From Halanaerobium congolense (GTDB taxonomy: Bacteria > Bacillota > Halanaerobiia > Halanaerobiales > Halanaerobiaceae): a stretch of 33,021 bases of DNA. Positions 1-7,721 of this stretch are shown in pieces. The stretch lies in contig NZ_SOEF01000033.1 in NCBI RefSeq assembly GCF_004366375.1, positions 1 through 33,021 of the forward strand. Reading direction: 5' to 3'. Below the pieces are notes generated by a model. It ran no database searches, was not told where the DNA came from, and saw only the letters and a list, made by a program, of their open reading frames with translations. The translations under genes were made by a program, and so were the position numbers. Numbering within the stretch: position 1 is the first letter of the stretch; each line of letters opens with the position of its first letter.

Positions 1-63
1 ACTTTTTAAAATAATTTTATCGACCAAAAAATTAGTATCTATAACTTTTCAGCGACATACATT

Positions 64-92
64 ATCATAGCATCAATTCTTGTATTTGTCAA
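64..92 (-). promoter_or_regulatory. Sigma-A type promoter reading out of the window
   Basis: On the minus strand a perfect -35 TTGACA (87-92) is followed after 17 bases by a -10 TATGAT (64-69). It lies just past the yjbQ stop codon and points left, so it should drive a gene or RNA whose start is beyond the window edge. Bases 1-63 contain no coding region that I can support. Confidence 0.6.
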
Positions 93-109
93 GAGGTGAT
101 CAGAAAAAA

Positions 110-508
110 TTAATCTTTGGTAATTTTTAAATAAATTTTTCTCGTTCTCGGACCATCAAATTCACAAAAATATATTCCCTGCCAGGTTCCTAATAATAAT
201 TTTTTGTTTTCAATTATAATATTTTGATCAACACCAAATAGACTTGATTTTATATGTGCAGCTGAATTACCTTCCAAGTGTGCATAATTATCATCAAAAG
301 GTATTATTTTATTTATTTCTTTTTTGATATCACTTTTAACATCAGGATCAGCATTTTCATTTATAGTAACTGCAGCAGTAGTATGAGGGATGTGAATCTG
401 TAATAATCCAGATTCTAACTCTGTTTCTTTAATCGCATTTTGAATCTGAGTGGTAACATCAATAAGTTCTACTTTATTATTTGTCTTAATTGATAATTTT
501 TTAAGCAT
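110..508 (-). CDS. yjbQ: YjbQ/UPF0047 family protein
   Basis: This 132-residue protein belongs to the YjbQ (UPF0047) family, small trimeric proteins for which a weak thiamine-phosphate synthase activity has been reported and whose true role is unsettled. Family hallmarks visible are the IPHTTAAVTINE block with its conserved histidine, the HLEGNSAAH block, and the C-terminal GTWQGIYFCEFDGPR signature. Length is normal for the family. An ATG 18 bases upstream (526) is possible, but an AAAGGAG ribosome-binding site lies inside those codons, 8 bases before the ATG at 508, so the inner start is preferred. It follows lysS, from which it is separated by a GC-rich hairpin, so it is probably a separate or partly attenuated unit. 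Confidence 0.85.
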   Translation of the reverse strand: MLKKLSIKTNNKVELIDVTTQIQNAIKETELESGLLQIHIPHTTAAVTINENADPDVKSDIKKEINKIIPFDDNYAHLEGNSAAHIKSSLFGVDQNIIIENKKLLLGTWQGIYFCEFDGPRTRKIYLKITKD

Positions 509-601
509 TTTTAAAACTCCTTTCATTGTTATTATTTAAATTTTCTCAATTAAGAATCAGGTTTCAATTAGCTGAAAATTTAATTAATTAAATTTAAAGA
601 T

Positions 602-629
602 ATAGCCGGGATTTTATCACCCCGGCTAT
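602..629 (-). terminator. Hairpin terminator after lysS
   Basis: A perfect 9-bp stem (602-610 with 621-629, ATAGCCGGG/CCCGGCTAT) closes a 10-base loop just after the lysS stop codon. The downstream T tract on the minus strand is only modest (ATCTTTAAATTT), so termination may be partial. Confidence 0.65.
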
Positions 630-650
630 TTATTTTAACTTATATCTCAA

Positions 651-2132
651 TTATTCATTACTTTCTGGTCTCATGGTTGGAAATAAAATTACATCCCTAA
701 TGGAACTTGAATCAGTTAATAACATAATTAATCTATCAATACCAATTCCCAGTCCACCTGTAGGTGGCATACCATATTCTAAAGCTCTAATAAAATCATA
801 ATCCATCATCTGTGCTTCCTCATCACCAGCTTCACGCATTTCTACCTGTTTTTCAAATCTGCGCTTCTGTTCTTCTGGATCATTTAACTCACTAAATGCA
901 TTAGCAATTTCTCGACCATAAACAAACGCTTCAAAACGATAAGTAAAACGTGGGTCGTCTTCGATTTTTTGTGCTAATGGTGATACTTCAATTGGATAAT
1001 CCATAATAAATATTGGCTGAACTAATTTTTCCTCAACCCTTTCTTCGAATACTTCATTTAAAACTTCTCCATAAGATAAACCTTCTTCAAGTTTCACACC
1101 CACTGAAGCAGCAGCTTCATAAGCAGCTTCCGCTGTTTCAAATTTAGTAAAATCTACATCAGCATATTTTTTAACAGCTTCTACCATTGTTATTCTATCC
1201 CAGGGAACTGTAAAATCAAGCTCCGTACCTTCATACTCGAGAGTTGTAGTACCCAAAACTTCTTCAGCTAAATGGCTGACCAAATTCTCAGTTAGTGCCA
1301 TCATATCATGATAATCTGCCTGGGCCTGATAAAGCTCCATTGTTGTAAATTCAGGATTGTGCTTATATGACATGCCTTCATTACGGAAATTCCTATTTAT
1401 TTCAAAAACTTTCTCAAAACCACCAACAATAAGCTTTTTAAGATAAAGCTCTGGTGCAATTCTTAAATATAAATCCATATCTAAAGTATTATGATGGGTG
1501 ACAAAAGGACGCGCAGTAGCTCCACCAGCAATTGGATGCATCATTGGAGTTTCTACTTCTAAAAATCCTTGGTCCTCTAAATATCTTCTCATTTCTTTAA
1601 TAATTTTGCTTCTTATAACAAAAGTTTCTTTTACATCTGGATTCACAATTAAATCTAAGTAGCGTTGGCGATATCGAATATCTTTATCTTTTAAACCATG
1701 AAATTTTTCCGGTAAGGGTCTTAACGATTTAGTTAAAAGTTTAAAAGAAGAAACTCTTATAGATACCTGGCCTCTATTTGTTTTAAATACAGTACCTGTA
1801 ATTCCAACTAAATCACCAAGATCTAGATCCTGAAAAAATTCATAACGGTCTTCACCAACATTATTTTGCTTCACATATAACTGGACTTTACCGCTCATAT
1901 CCATTAAATCAGCAAAACTTGCTTTTCCATGAGTACGAATAGCCATTAAGCGGCCTGCTAATTTAACTTCTTTTTCTTCAAGTTCTTCAAAACTATCTTC
2001 CACTTCTGCTGCATGATGAGTAGTTTCATATTTTTCCGCAAAGGCTTTTTTCTTTCTCGATCTAAGTTGAGTCAACTTTTCCCGTCTCTGCAGCATTAAT
2101 TCATTCATATCTTCGAGCATATTTTCACTCAT
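651..2132 (-). CDS. lysS: Lysyl-tRNA synthetase, class II
   Basis: LysS charges tRNA-Lys with lysine using ATP in the cytoplasm. The 493-residue length is normal. An N-terminal helical stretch is followed by an OB-fold anticodon-binding domain (about residues 55-140). The class II catalytic core shows motif 1 around 190-200 ([10 protein letters not shown]), motif 2 around 249-266 ([18 protein letters not shown]) and motif 3 around 459-473 ([12 protein letters not shown]). The start ATG has AAGGAG 13 bases upstream, a rather long spacing. It lies 114 bases after greA in the same direction and is probably co-transcribed from the promoter before greA. A tRNA-Lys(UUU) gene is present in the same window at 32.7 kb. 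Confidence 0.98.
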   Translation of the reverse strand: MSENMLEDMNELMLQRREKLTQLRSRKKKAFAEKYETTHHAAEVEDSFEELEEKEVKLAGRLMAIRTHGKASFADLMDMSGKVQLYVKQNNVGEDRYEFFQDLDLGDLVGITGTVFKTNRGQVSIRVSSFKLLTKSLRPLPEKFHGLKDKDIRYRQRYLDLIVNPDVKETFVIRSKIIKEMRRYLEDQGFLEVETPMMHPIAGGATARPFVTHHNTLDMDLYLRIAPELYLKKLIVGGFEKVFEINRNFRNEGMSYKHNPEFTTMELYQAQADYHDMMALTENLVSHLAEEVLGTTTLEYEGTELDFTVPWDRITMVEAVKKYADVDFTKFETAEAAYEAAASVGVKLEEGLSYGEVLNEVFEERVEEKLVQPIFIMDYPIEVSPLAQKIEDDPRFTYRFEAFVYGREIANAFSELNDPEEQKRRFEKQVEMREAGDEEAQMMDYDFIRALEYGMPPTGGLGIGIDRLIMLLTDSSSIRDVILFPTMRPESNE

Positions 2133-2161
2133 TATAAATATCCAACTCCTTATTAAATTAT

Positions 2162-2180
2162 AATAGAGCCAAGCTCTATT
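2162..2180 (-). other. Hairpin between greA and lysS
   Basis: A perfect 8-bp stem (AATAGAGC at 2162-2169 with GCTCTATT at 2173-2180) encloses a 3-base loop. No proper U tract follows on the minus strand, so it looks like an intercistronic or weak attenuating hairpin rather than a strong terminator. A -10-like TATAAT lies right after it but no -35 was found. Confidence 0.4.
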
Positions 2181-2246
2181 CCTTAAAATTCGAGTTCAAG
2201 TTAATAAAAACAAATAATAAAATTAAAACATTATTAATATCTAAAT

Positions 2247-2732
2247 TTAATGTTTAACTTTTTTAATTGAAATAATTTTGTAATTAACTTCTCCAGCTGG
2301 AGTTTCTACAGTTACTTCATCACCAATCCCATGTCCTAATATAGCTTTCCCAATTGGAGATTCATTAGAAATTTTGTAATTTAATGGATCTGCTTCTGCT
2401 GAACCAACTAAAGTATAGCTGATTTTCTCATCACTATCAAGGTCATGCAGCATAACTGTTGTCCCAAGATTAACCTTTTTATCAGTTACATCTTCATCTT
2501 TTACAACATGTGCATTGTTAATCATGTTTTTAATTTCCTGTATTCTTCCCTCAACAAAAGCCTGTTCATTTTTAGCATCATCATATTCCGAGTTCTCGCT
2601 GATATCACCAAACTCTCTGGCCACTTTAATTCTTTTAGCAACTTCACGTCTTTTTTCTGTTTCTAAATATTCAAGTTCATTTTCTAATTTCTCATAACCC
2701 TCTTCTGTCAACATTACTTGTTGTTCTGACAT
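2247..2732 (-). CDS. greA: Transcription elongation factor GreA
   Basis: GreA inserts its coiled coil into the RNA polymerase secondary channel and stimulates cleavage of backtracked transcripts. The 161-residue protein has the N-terminal coiled coil (about residues 5-77) with the acidic tip FGDISENSEYDDAKNEQ, giving D43 and E46 as the likely counterparts of the catalytic-tip acids, and a C-terminal FKBP-like domain ending around GEVNYKIISIKK. It precedes lysS, and behind it is a roughly 150-base leader with a consensus promoter and two hairpins. Confidence 0.97.
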   Translation of the reverse strand: MSEQQVMLTEEGYEKLENELEYLETEKRREVAKRIKVAREFGDISENSEYDDAKNEQAFVEGRIQEIKNMINNAHVVKDEDVTDKKVNLGTTVMLHDLDSDEKISYTLVGSAEADPLNYKISNESPIGKAILGHGIGDEVTVETPAGEVNYKIISIKKVKH

Positions 2733-2813
2733 AAATATCTACCTCTACTTTCTAAATTATATTCAAAATTTTATAATTCTCTAAATTATCTAATATATCT
2801 AAAACTATCAAAA

Positions 2814-2866
2814 GGGCCATCAAACTCAGCCCAACAACAAAGTGTGTCAGACAAATCATCTGACAC
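2814..2866 (-). promoter_or_regulatory. Two hairpins in the greA leader (possible attenuator)
   Basis: Inside the transcribed leader of greA lie two hairpins. The first is a perfect 8-bp stem (2844-2851 with 2859-2866, GTGTCAGA/TCTGACAC) with a 7-base loop. The second is GGGCU (2832-2828) paired with GGCCC (2818-2814) and is followed on the minus strand by UUUU. The second resembles a weak intrinsic terminator ahead of the coding region. Regulation by attenuation is inferred; E. coli greA is known to have a leader-derived small RNA (GraL), but no sequence similarity is claimed. Confidence 0.4.
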
Positions 2867-2891
2867 CTATATAAGTCTACAATTATTAATT

Positions 2892-2920
2892 ATTATAAAT
2901 AACTTTAGTTTTATTGTCAA
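2892..2920 (-). promoter_or_regulatory. Consensus sigma-A promoter of greA-lysS
   Basis: A perfect TTGACA (2915-2920) and a perfect TATAAT (2892-2897) are separated by 17 bases on the minus strand. Initiation would fall near 2885, giving a leader of about 150 bases before greA at 2732. It sits just behind the dusB stop codon, so greA-lysS can be expressed independently of the coaX-dusB unit. Confidence 0.85.
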
Positions 2921-2980
2921 GAAGCTTTTTAGCATAATCCGTTAAATAATAGCATCAAACTCCAATATTTTTTCAATAAT

Positions 2981-3949
2981 TTATAATGATTTTTGATATT
3001 TTTTTAATAAAGCTATTAATTTATTCTTATCAGCTATTTTATTTGCTTCATTTTTCATCTTACCAGCATTTGGCATCCCTTTTAAATACCAGGAAATATG
3101 TTTGCGCATTATTGGAACACCATGGTTTTCTCCATAATAATCAACTGTTAACTCTAAGTGTTTTAAAGCCATTTCGATTTTTTCAACATTTGAAGGAACT
3201 TTAATTAATTTCCCCTTAGTTAAATACTCTACAATTTCTTTGAAGATCCAAGGATTTCCCTGAGCAGCTCTTCCGACCATTATTCCATCACATTTAGTTT
3301 TATCGATAATTGAGGCAGCATCCTCTGCAGAAAAAATATCACCATTCGCTATAACAGGAATTTCAACTGCATTAACAACATCTTTTATAATCTCCCAATC
3401 AGCCTGACCTTTATAAAACTGACTGCGGGTACGACCATGAACTGCAACAGCTGCAGCACCTGCTTCTTCCGAAATTTTAGCCAATTCAACAGCATTAATA
3501 TTTTCTTCATCCCAGCCACTTCTCATTTTAACAGTTACTGGAACCTCAGCTGCATTTACTGTTTTTTTAATTATCTCAAAGGCTAAATCAGGCTTTTTCA
3601 TTAAAGCAGAACCAGCACCATTTTTTACAATTTTCCTGGCCGGACACCCCATGTTAATATCTATCAAATCGATATCATATTCTGCAGAAATATCTGCAGC
3701 AGCACGAGCCATAAATTCTGCATTCTCACCAAAGATTTGAACAGCAATTTTTCCAGTTTCCCCTTTATCAAACTCAATGAGTTCAGCAGTTCTTTTATTT
3801 CCATACTCATAACCTTTTGAACTAACCATTTCAGTATATAATAAATTTACACCCATTTCCCTTACTAACTGTCGATAAGGATAATCACTTACTCCAGCCA
3901 TTGGAGCCAAAAAAACAGCAGGCTCAATTTTTATATTAGCAATTTCCAT
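2981..3949 (-). CDS. dusB: tRNA-dihydrouridine synthase (DusB type)
   Basis: An FMN enzyme that reduces specific uridines in tRNA D-loops to dihydrouridine. The 322-residue TIM-barrel begins with the FMN-binding PMAGVSDYPYR segment (residues 16-26). It carries the catalytic cysteine C102 in the NMGCPARKIVKNGAGS block and the phosphate-binding NGDIFS and MVGRAAQGNPW segments. A C-terminal helical domain follows (KHISWYLKGMP). Its ATG overlaps the coaX stop by one base (TAATG), so the two are translationally coupled. The subgroup is assigned from resemblance to Firmicutes DusB proteins; the modified position is not decided here. Confidence 0.93.
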   Translation of the reverse strand: MEIANIKIEPAVFLAPMAGVSDYPYRQLVREMGVNLLYTEMVSSKGYEYGNKRTAELIEFDKGETGKIAVQIFGENAEFMARAAADISAEYDIDLIDINMGCPARKIVKNGAGSALMKKPDLAFEIIKKTVNAAEVPVTVKMRSGWDEENINAVELAKISEEAGAAAVAVHGRTRSQFYKGQADWEIIKDVVNAVEIPVIANGDIFSAEDAASIIDKTKCDGIMVGRAAQGNPWIFKEIVEYLTKGKLIKVPSNVEKIEMALKHLELTVDYYGENHGVPIMRKHISWYLKGMPNAGKMKNEANKIADKNKLIALLKKYQKSL

Positions 3950-4722
3950 TATGATCCCATTCCATTAATATCAGCTATGTGTTTTAAGCCTTTTAAAGTT
4001 AAAAATGGTTCAACATAATCAATAGAATCAGTTTCAGCTGCAATTAAACTAACTAATCCACCAGTCGCAATTACAACTGCTTCTTTAGATAATTCTTTTT
4101 TGAATTTTTTTACCAAATATTCAACCTGGCCGACAAAACCATAAACTATTCCTGATTTCATCCCGTCAATTGTATTTTTACCAATTGCATGACCTGGTTC
4201 AATCAATTCAATTCGTGGAAGTTTAGCAGATTGGCTAAATAAAGCTTCTGAGGATATACCAATTCCAGGAGCTATAGCTCCACCTAAATATTCACCTTTT
4301 TCAGAAATGGCACAAAAAGTTGTGGCTGTACCAAAATCGACAATGATAAGAGGACCTTGATAAAACTGATGTCCAGCGACAGCATTTACAATTCTATCTG
4401 CCCCAACTTCTTTAGGATTATCCATTTTAATATTCATTCCAGTCTTGACACCTGGCCCAATCACTAATGGATTGACATTAAAATAACGATAAGCTGTTTT
4501 CTTTAAAATCCTCAAAATTGGTGGTACCACACTTGAAATAATTATGGAATTAACAGCATCATCAGTAATATCTGCCGACTTAAATAAATTTCTAAACAGC
4601 ATCCCATATTCATCAGGGGTTTTATTTCTATCTGTTGAAATTCTCCAATGAGTTTTTAGATCATCTCCTTCATATAAGCCAAGTACTGTATTAGTATTCC
4701 CAATATCCATTGTTAAAATCAT
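3949..4722 (-). CDS. coaX: Type III pantothenate kinase
   Basis: CoaX phosphorylates pantothenate in the first step of CoA synthesis, is not feedback-inhibited by CoA, and needs a monovalent cation. The 257-residue ASKHA-fold protein shows the phosphate-binding DIGNTNT at residues 6-12, GADRIVNA at 107-114 and DFGTATTF at 129-136. Length is typical. The ATG is preceded by AAGGAG. It is coupled to dusB downstream. In many Firmicutes coaX neighbours birA; here a reductase-like gene and a BMP-family gene lie between them. Confidence 0.96.
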   Translation of the reverse strand: MILTMDIGNTNTVLGLYEGDDLKTHWRISTDRNKTPDEYGMLFRNLFKSADITDDAVNSIIISSVVPPILRILKKTAYRYFNVNPLVIGPGVKTGMNIKMDNPKEVGADRIVNAVAGHQFYQGPLIIVDFGTATTFCAISEKGEYLGGAIAPGIGISSEALFSQSAKLPRIELIEPGHAIGKNTIDGMKSGIVYGFVGQVEYLVKKFKKELSKEAVVIATGGLVSLIAAETDSIDYVEPFLTLKGLKHIADINGMGS

Positions 4723-4760
4723 TTCAATTTCTCCTTATTATTTTATATAATTTAGACTAT

Positions 4761-4795
4761 AAAAGACTGCAGAAAATAGAACAGTATCTGCAGCC
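4761..4795 (-). terminator. Terminator after the FMN reductase-like gene
   Basis: Nine base pairs form on the minus strand between 4795-4787 and 4773-4765 (GGCTGCAGA with TCTGCAGTC, including one G-U pair). The loop is 13 bases and a TTTT run follows. It separates this gene from coaX. Confidence 0.7.
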
Positions 4796-4812
4796 TATAA
4801 ACTCATTCCTGG

Positions 4813-5754
4813 TTATTCTCTAAAATAATCCTTAATCTTTTTAAAAATTTCATGAGTAGATAATATTTTTTTAACTCTACCTATTCCTTCACCAGTGAAA
4901 AACACGCCATTATCCAAATCACCAGCTTTAGCATTTACCAGGGCATCCTTAATACAGAATTTTCTGGTGCAGTGTTTTAAACAATCCGTACAATTAGCTG
5001 GAGGTGGTGCTTCTCCAGCTTTAATCAAGTCGGAGAATCTAGTTTTTATTGCATTAGCTTTATAACCAACTGAACTCATAATTTTCATAACATCATCAGA
5101 AGAAGCTTTAACACATAATTGTTTGAATTCATCCGCCACTGAGGCTTCTTTACTTACTAAAAATCTAGTTCCCATCTGCACTCCATCTACACCTAGCTTA
5201 AGCATTTTTTCAATATCTTCTGGAGTCACAACATCACCAGCACCAATTACTGGTATCTCTATTTTACCCACAATTTTTTTAACTAAATTAAAACTATATT
5301 CATCACTTCCTAAATGTCCGCCAGCATTTCCACCTTCTACTACAACAGCGGCCGCTCCCAGTCTCTCAGAAATTTTTGCAAGTTTTAATGAAGAAACAAT
5401 TGGTATTACAGGAGTATTACTTTCCTTACCAACACTAAACATATCTCGAGAAAAACCAGCACCTGAGATAATTACATCTATACCGGCTTCTACTGAAGCT
5501 TTTAACAGCTCACTAAATCCAGCAGCAGCAAACATTATATTAACACCTATAATTCCATCACTAAGTTTTTTAGCCTTTTTAATTTCAGTCTTTAGTTCTT
5601 TTGGTGTCATAACTGAAGCTCCAATAACTCCAATTCCACCTTCGTTAGCCACTGCAGCTGCCAGTTCAGCCATCGATACACGAATTGCCATCCCACCCTG
5701 TATAATGGGAAACTCCGGTTTCAAATCAGCAATTTTCAATTCAGGTAATTTCAA
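4813..5754 (-). CDS. FMN-dependent nitronate monooxygenase / FabK-like reductase with a C-terminal Cys cluster
   Basis: The 313-residue protein is a TIM-barrel flavoenzyme of the nitronate monooxygenase / FabK enoyl-ACP reductase superfamily. The FMN-binding N-terminus is FPIIQGGMAIRVSM (15-28). The GGNAGGHLGS block (141-150) supplies the conserved histidine H147, and GAGDVVTPE and GVQMGTRFL form the phosphate site. The C-terminal part has four close cysteines, C255, C258, C262 and C267 (C-x2-C-x3-C-x4-C), which could bind a metal or an iron-sulfur cluster. No fatty-acid synthesis genes are adjacent, so a FabK role is not supported by context and the substrate is unknown. The start is a TTG, seven bases after AGGAG. 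It is likely a single-gene unit, with a terminator behind it. Confidence 0.85.
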   Translation of the reverse strand: MKLPELKIADLKPEFPIIQGGMAIRVSMAELAAAVANEGGIGVIGASVMTPKELKTEIKKAKKLSDGIIGVNIMFAAAGFSELLKASVEAGIDVIISGAGFSRDMFSVGKESNTPVIPIVSSLKLAKISERLGAAAVVVEGGNAGGHLGSDEYSFNLVKKIVGKIEIPVIGAGDVVTPEDIEKMLKLGVDGVQMGTRFLVSKEASVADEFKQLCVKASSDDVMKIMSSVGYKANAIKTRFSDLIKAGEAPPPANCTDCLKHCTRKFCIKDALVNAKAGDLDNGVFFTGEGIGRVKKILSTHEIFKKIKDYFRE

Positions 5755-5857
5755 TTTATCACTCCTAAAATTATCTTAACTTTATATTCTATTTTATCTT
5801 ATCATATAATAATAAAGATTTAAAATGTTTTTTTGACTATTGGTCATCTTTTTTTAA

Positions 5858-6823
5858 TTATTGAGGATTTGGTGAAATTTCAATTTCACCTGCTAAAAAT
5901 TGCTGCTTGTATTCCTCAATTTTAGTTAAAGTATCAGAACTTATTAGCTTTTCGGCCTGTTTTTGAGCTAAAACAAAAGCATTATCACTAATACCATATT
6001 CTTTTATCTCATTTATATAATTATCATTATAATGAGCTTCTATTATTCTTTTTACAATTTGATCAGTGTTTTTTAAAATAGCAGTTAATACATTATTAGG
6101 AGCTAAATTTATGTCCGTTCTATTTAAAGAAATCAAATTCATATTTTGTTCTATAGCCGCTTCAATAATTCCACTTGAAGCAGCTCCAGCAGCATAAAAA
6201 ATAATATCTATATTTTCTGCTGCAAGTTCTTCAGTTATATTTTTAGCTTTAGAAAAATTATTAAAACTACCTAGATATCTATTATATATTTTTACTTCAG
6301 AATTGGCTTTTTTAGCACCGGTATTAAAACCCACTTGGTACTGCTTTAGTTCATCATTTTCTTTTGCTCCAATAAAGGCTATTTTAGAATTTTGGCTTTC
6401 TAGAGCAGCAATTATCCCCGCTAAAAAAGCAGCTTCTTCTTTTTTAAAGGTTATAGATGTCACATTTTCTTCTTTAACTATACCATCAAAAATCACAAAA
6501 TTTCTTTCTGGGTACATTTGAGCTGTTTCTTTAATGGCCCGCTCCATAGTGAAACCAACACCCCAAATTAAATCAAATTTGTTTTCTGCAAAGTAATTTA
6601 TATTCTCTAGATATTCTGTCATTAAAGTTGATTCTCTAAACTCAAATAATATATTCAAATTTTGTTCAACTGCATTAATTGATGCTCTCAATTGGTCATT
6701 ATAGCTGTAATCTCCAAAACCTCCAATATCACTTACTAAAGCAACTTCCAAATATTGGGCTGAAGCTGAAAATGAAAAAAATAAGAAAATAAATATCAAA
6801 ATTATTATTATTTTAAATTTCAT
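5858..6823 (-). CDS. BMP-family periplasmic binding protein (orphan)
   Basis: The 321-residue protein resembles the BMP/Med family of ABC-transporter substrate-binding proteins, which often bind nucleosides. It shows the typical start of the mature domain (VALVSDIGGFGDYSYNDQ), LIWGVGFTMERA, FVIFDG, and ITFKKEEAAFLAG followed by KIAFIGA. Residues 1-22 form a hydrophobic signal peptide ending ASA before QYLEV, a signal-peptidase-I site; no lipobox cysteine is present. This suggests a soluble protein in a periplasm, as in a diderm Firmicute. No permease or ATPase of the matching BMP transporter type is nearby, so it may be a sensor or may serve a transporter encoded elsewhere. AAAGGTG precedes the ATG. 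It follows birA by 20 bases and is probably co-transcribed. Confidence 0.8.
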   Translation of the reverse strand: MKFKIIIILIFIFLFFSFSASAQYLEVALVSDIGGFGDYSYNDQLRASINAVEQNLNILFEFRESTLMTEYLENINYFAENKFDLIWGVGFTMERAIKETAQMYPERNFVIFDGIVKEENVTSITFKKEEAAFLAGIIAALESQNSKIAFIGAKENDELKQYQVGFNTGAKKANSEVKIYNRYLGSFNNFSKAKNITEELAAENIDIIFYAAGAASSGIIEAAIEQNMNLISLNRTDINLAPNNVLTAILKNTDQIVKRIIEAHYNDNYINEIKEYGISDNAFVLAQKQAEKLISSDTLTKIEEYKQQFLAGEIEISPNPQ

Positions 6824-6843
6824 TTTTTTGCACCTTTCTAAAG

Positions 6844-7677
6844 TTATTTATTGTATTTTTTTAGACTTTTATAATTTAAAGAAGTATTAAAAGAGCTAAC
6901 TTTTTTACTTTGACCATTGTTAAAATTAATTAATAGATCTCCATCGTCTAATATTTTCTTTATTTCCCCTGTATAATTATTATCTTTATAAGTAAAATCA
7001 ATTTTTTTGCCAATCAAAGCTAATTTTTCCTTCCACATTAAAATTATCTCTTCTCTTTTTTGATCAAAATAATTATTTACATAATCATTCATCTTTTCAA
7101 TTAGTACAGCTAGAAATAAATTTTTATCTATATGCTCTTTTCTTTCTAAATAATAAGATGTTGCTAAATTATTAATTTCTTTTTTAAAAGTAGAATTATT
7201 TAAATTTATACCACAGCCAATTATCACAAAAGTATTTTTACTATTATCTATGACTAACTCAGATAAAATACCAGCAATTTTCTTTTGAGAGGCTAAAATA
7301 TCATTTGGCCATTTTACAGCAGCTGATAAGTCAAAATATTTAAAAGTGTCATAGACTGCCAGAGCTGCTGCCGCAGTAACCAATGGGATTTTTGCTGTTT
7401 CGTCCTCAACAGCAAATAAAAAAGAAGCAGCTAAACCCTCTGGACCACCAGAAAACCAGCTGTGACCTCTTCTGCCTCTACCTTTTTTCTGAAAATCGGC
7501 AGCAAAAACATAGGTATTGTTTATATCATTTTTAGTTTTCATGTTTTTTAGATATTTTTTAGCCTGATCATTTGTTGAATCAGTTCTAGAAAATAGCTTT
7601 AGCTTAATTTTATTTCTTAAAGGTTCTTTTAAGCTTAATTTTATTTTATCACTATTAAAGAAATTTAATATATCCAT
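6844..7677 (-). CDS. birA: Biotin--[acetyl-CoA-carboxylase] ligase (short, no repressor domain)
   Basis: BirA activates biotin with ATP and attaches it to biotin carboxyl carrier domains. The 277-residue protein has the biotinyl-AMP loop GRGRRGHSWFSGG, the VKWPNDI active-site segment with its catalytic lysine, GILSELV and GCGINLN, and a small C-terminal beta domain. It lacks the N-terminal winged-helix DNA-binding domain, so it should not act as a biotin repressor. A reading frame extends 27 bases further to a TTG, but that codon lies inside the folT terminator hairpin. AGGAG lies 7 bases before the ATG at 7677, which is therefore the start. Confidence 0.93.
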   Translation of the reverse strand: MDILNFFNSDKIKLSLKEPLRNKIKLKLFSRTDSTNDQAKKYLKNMKTKNDINNTYVFAADFQKKGRGRRGHSWFSGGPEGLAASFLFAVEDETAKIPLVTAAAALAVYDTFKYFDLSAAVKWPNDILASQKKIAGILSELVIDNSKNTFVIIGCGINLNNSTFKKEINNLATSYYLERKEHIDKNLFLAVLIEKMNDYVNNYFDQKREEIILMWKEKLALIGKKIDFTYKDNNYTGEIKKILDDGDLLINFNNGQSKKVSSFNTSLNYKSLKKYNK

Positions 7678-7690
7678 ATAAATTCTCCTA

Positions 7691-7716
7691 GAAAAAGGAC
7701 CCAAAATTGGGCCCTT
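7691..7716 (-). terminator. Intrinsic terminator after folT
   Basis: A 10-bp stem (7716-7707 with 7704-7695, one G-U pair) with a tight 2-base loop is followed by TTTTTC on the minus strand. It ends only 14 bases before the birA start and nearly touches the birA ribosome-binding site, so some read-through or an unseen promoter must supply birA. Confidence 0.75.
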
Positions 7717-7721
7717 AATTA

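Noticed and set aside
576-595. 20-bp AT-only palindrome before yjbQ
   Set aside because: It is made of A and T only in a very AT-rich genome, has no loop and no associated element; chance is likely.
4813-5754. Calling the flavoenzyme FabK
   Set aside because: No fatty-acid synthesis genes are nearby, and the sequence fits the nitronate-monooxygenase group equally well.
7678-7704. Longer birA start at a TTG
   Set aside because: The TTG lies in the stem of the folT terminator, and the codons include the birA ribosome-binding site.
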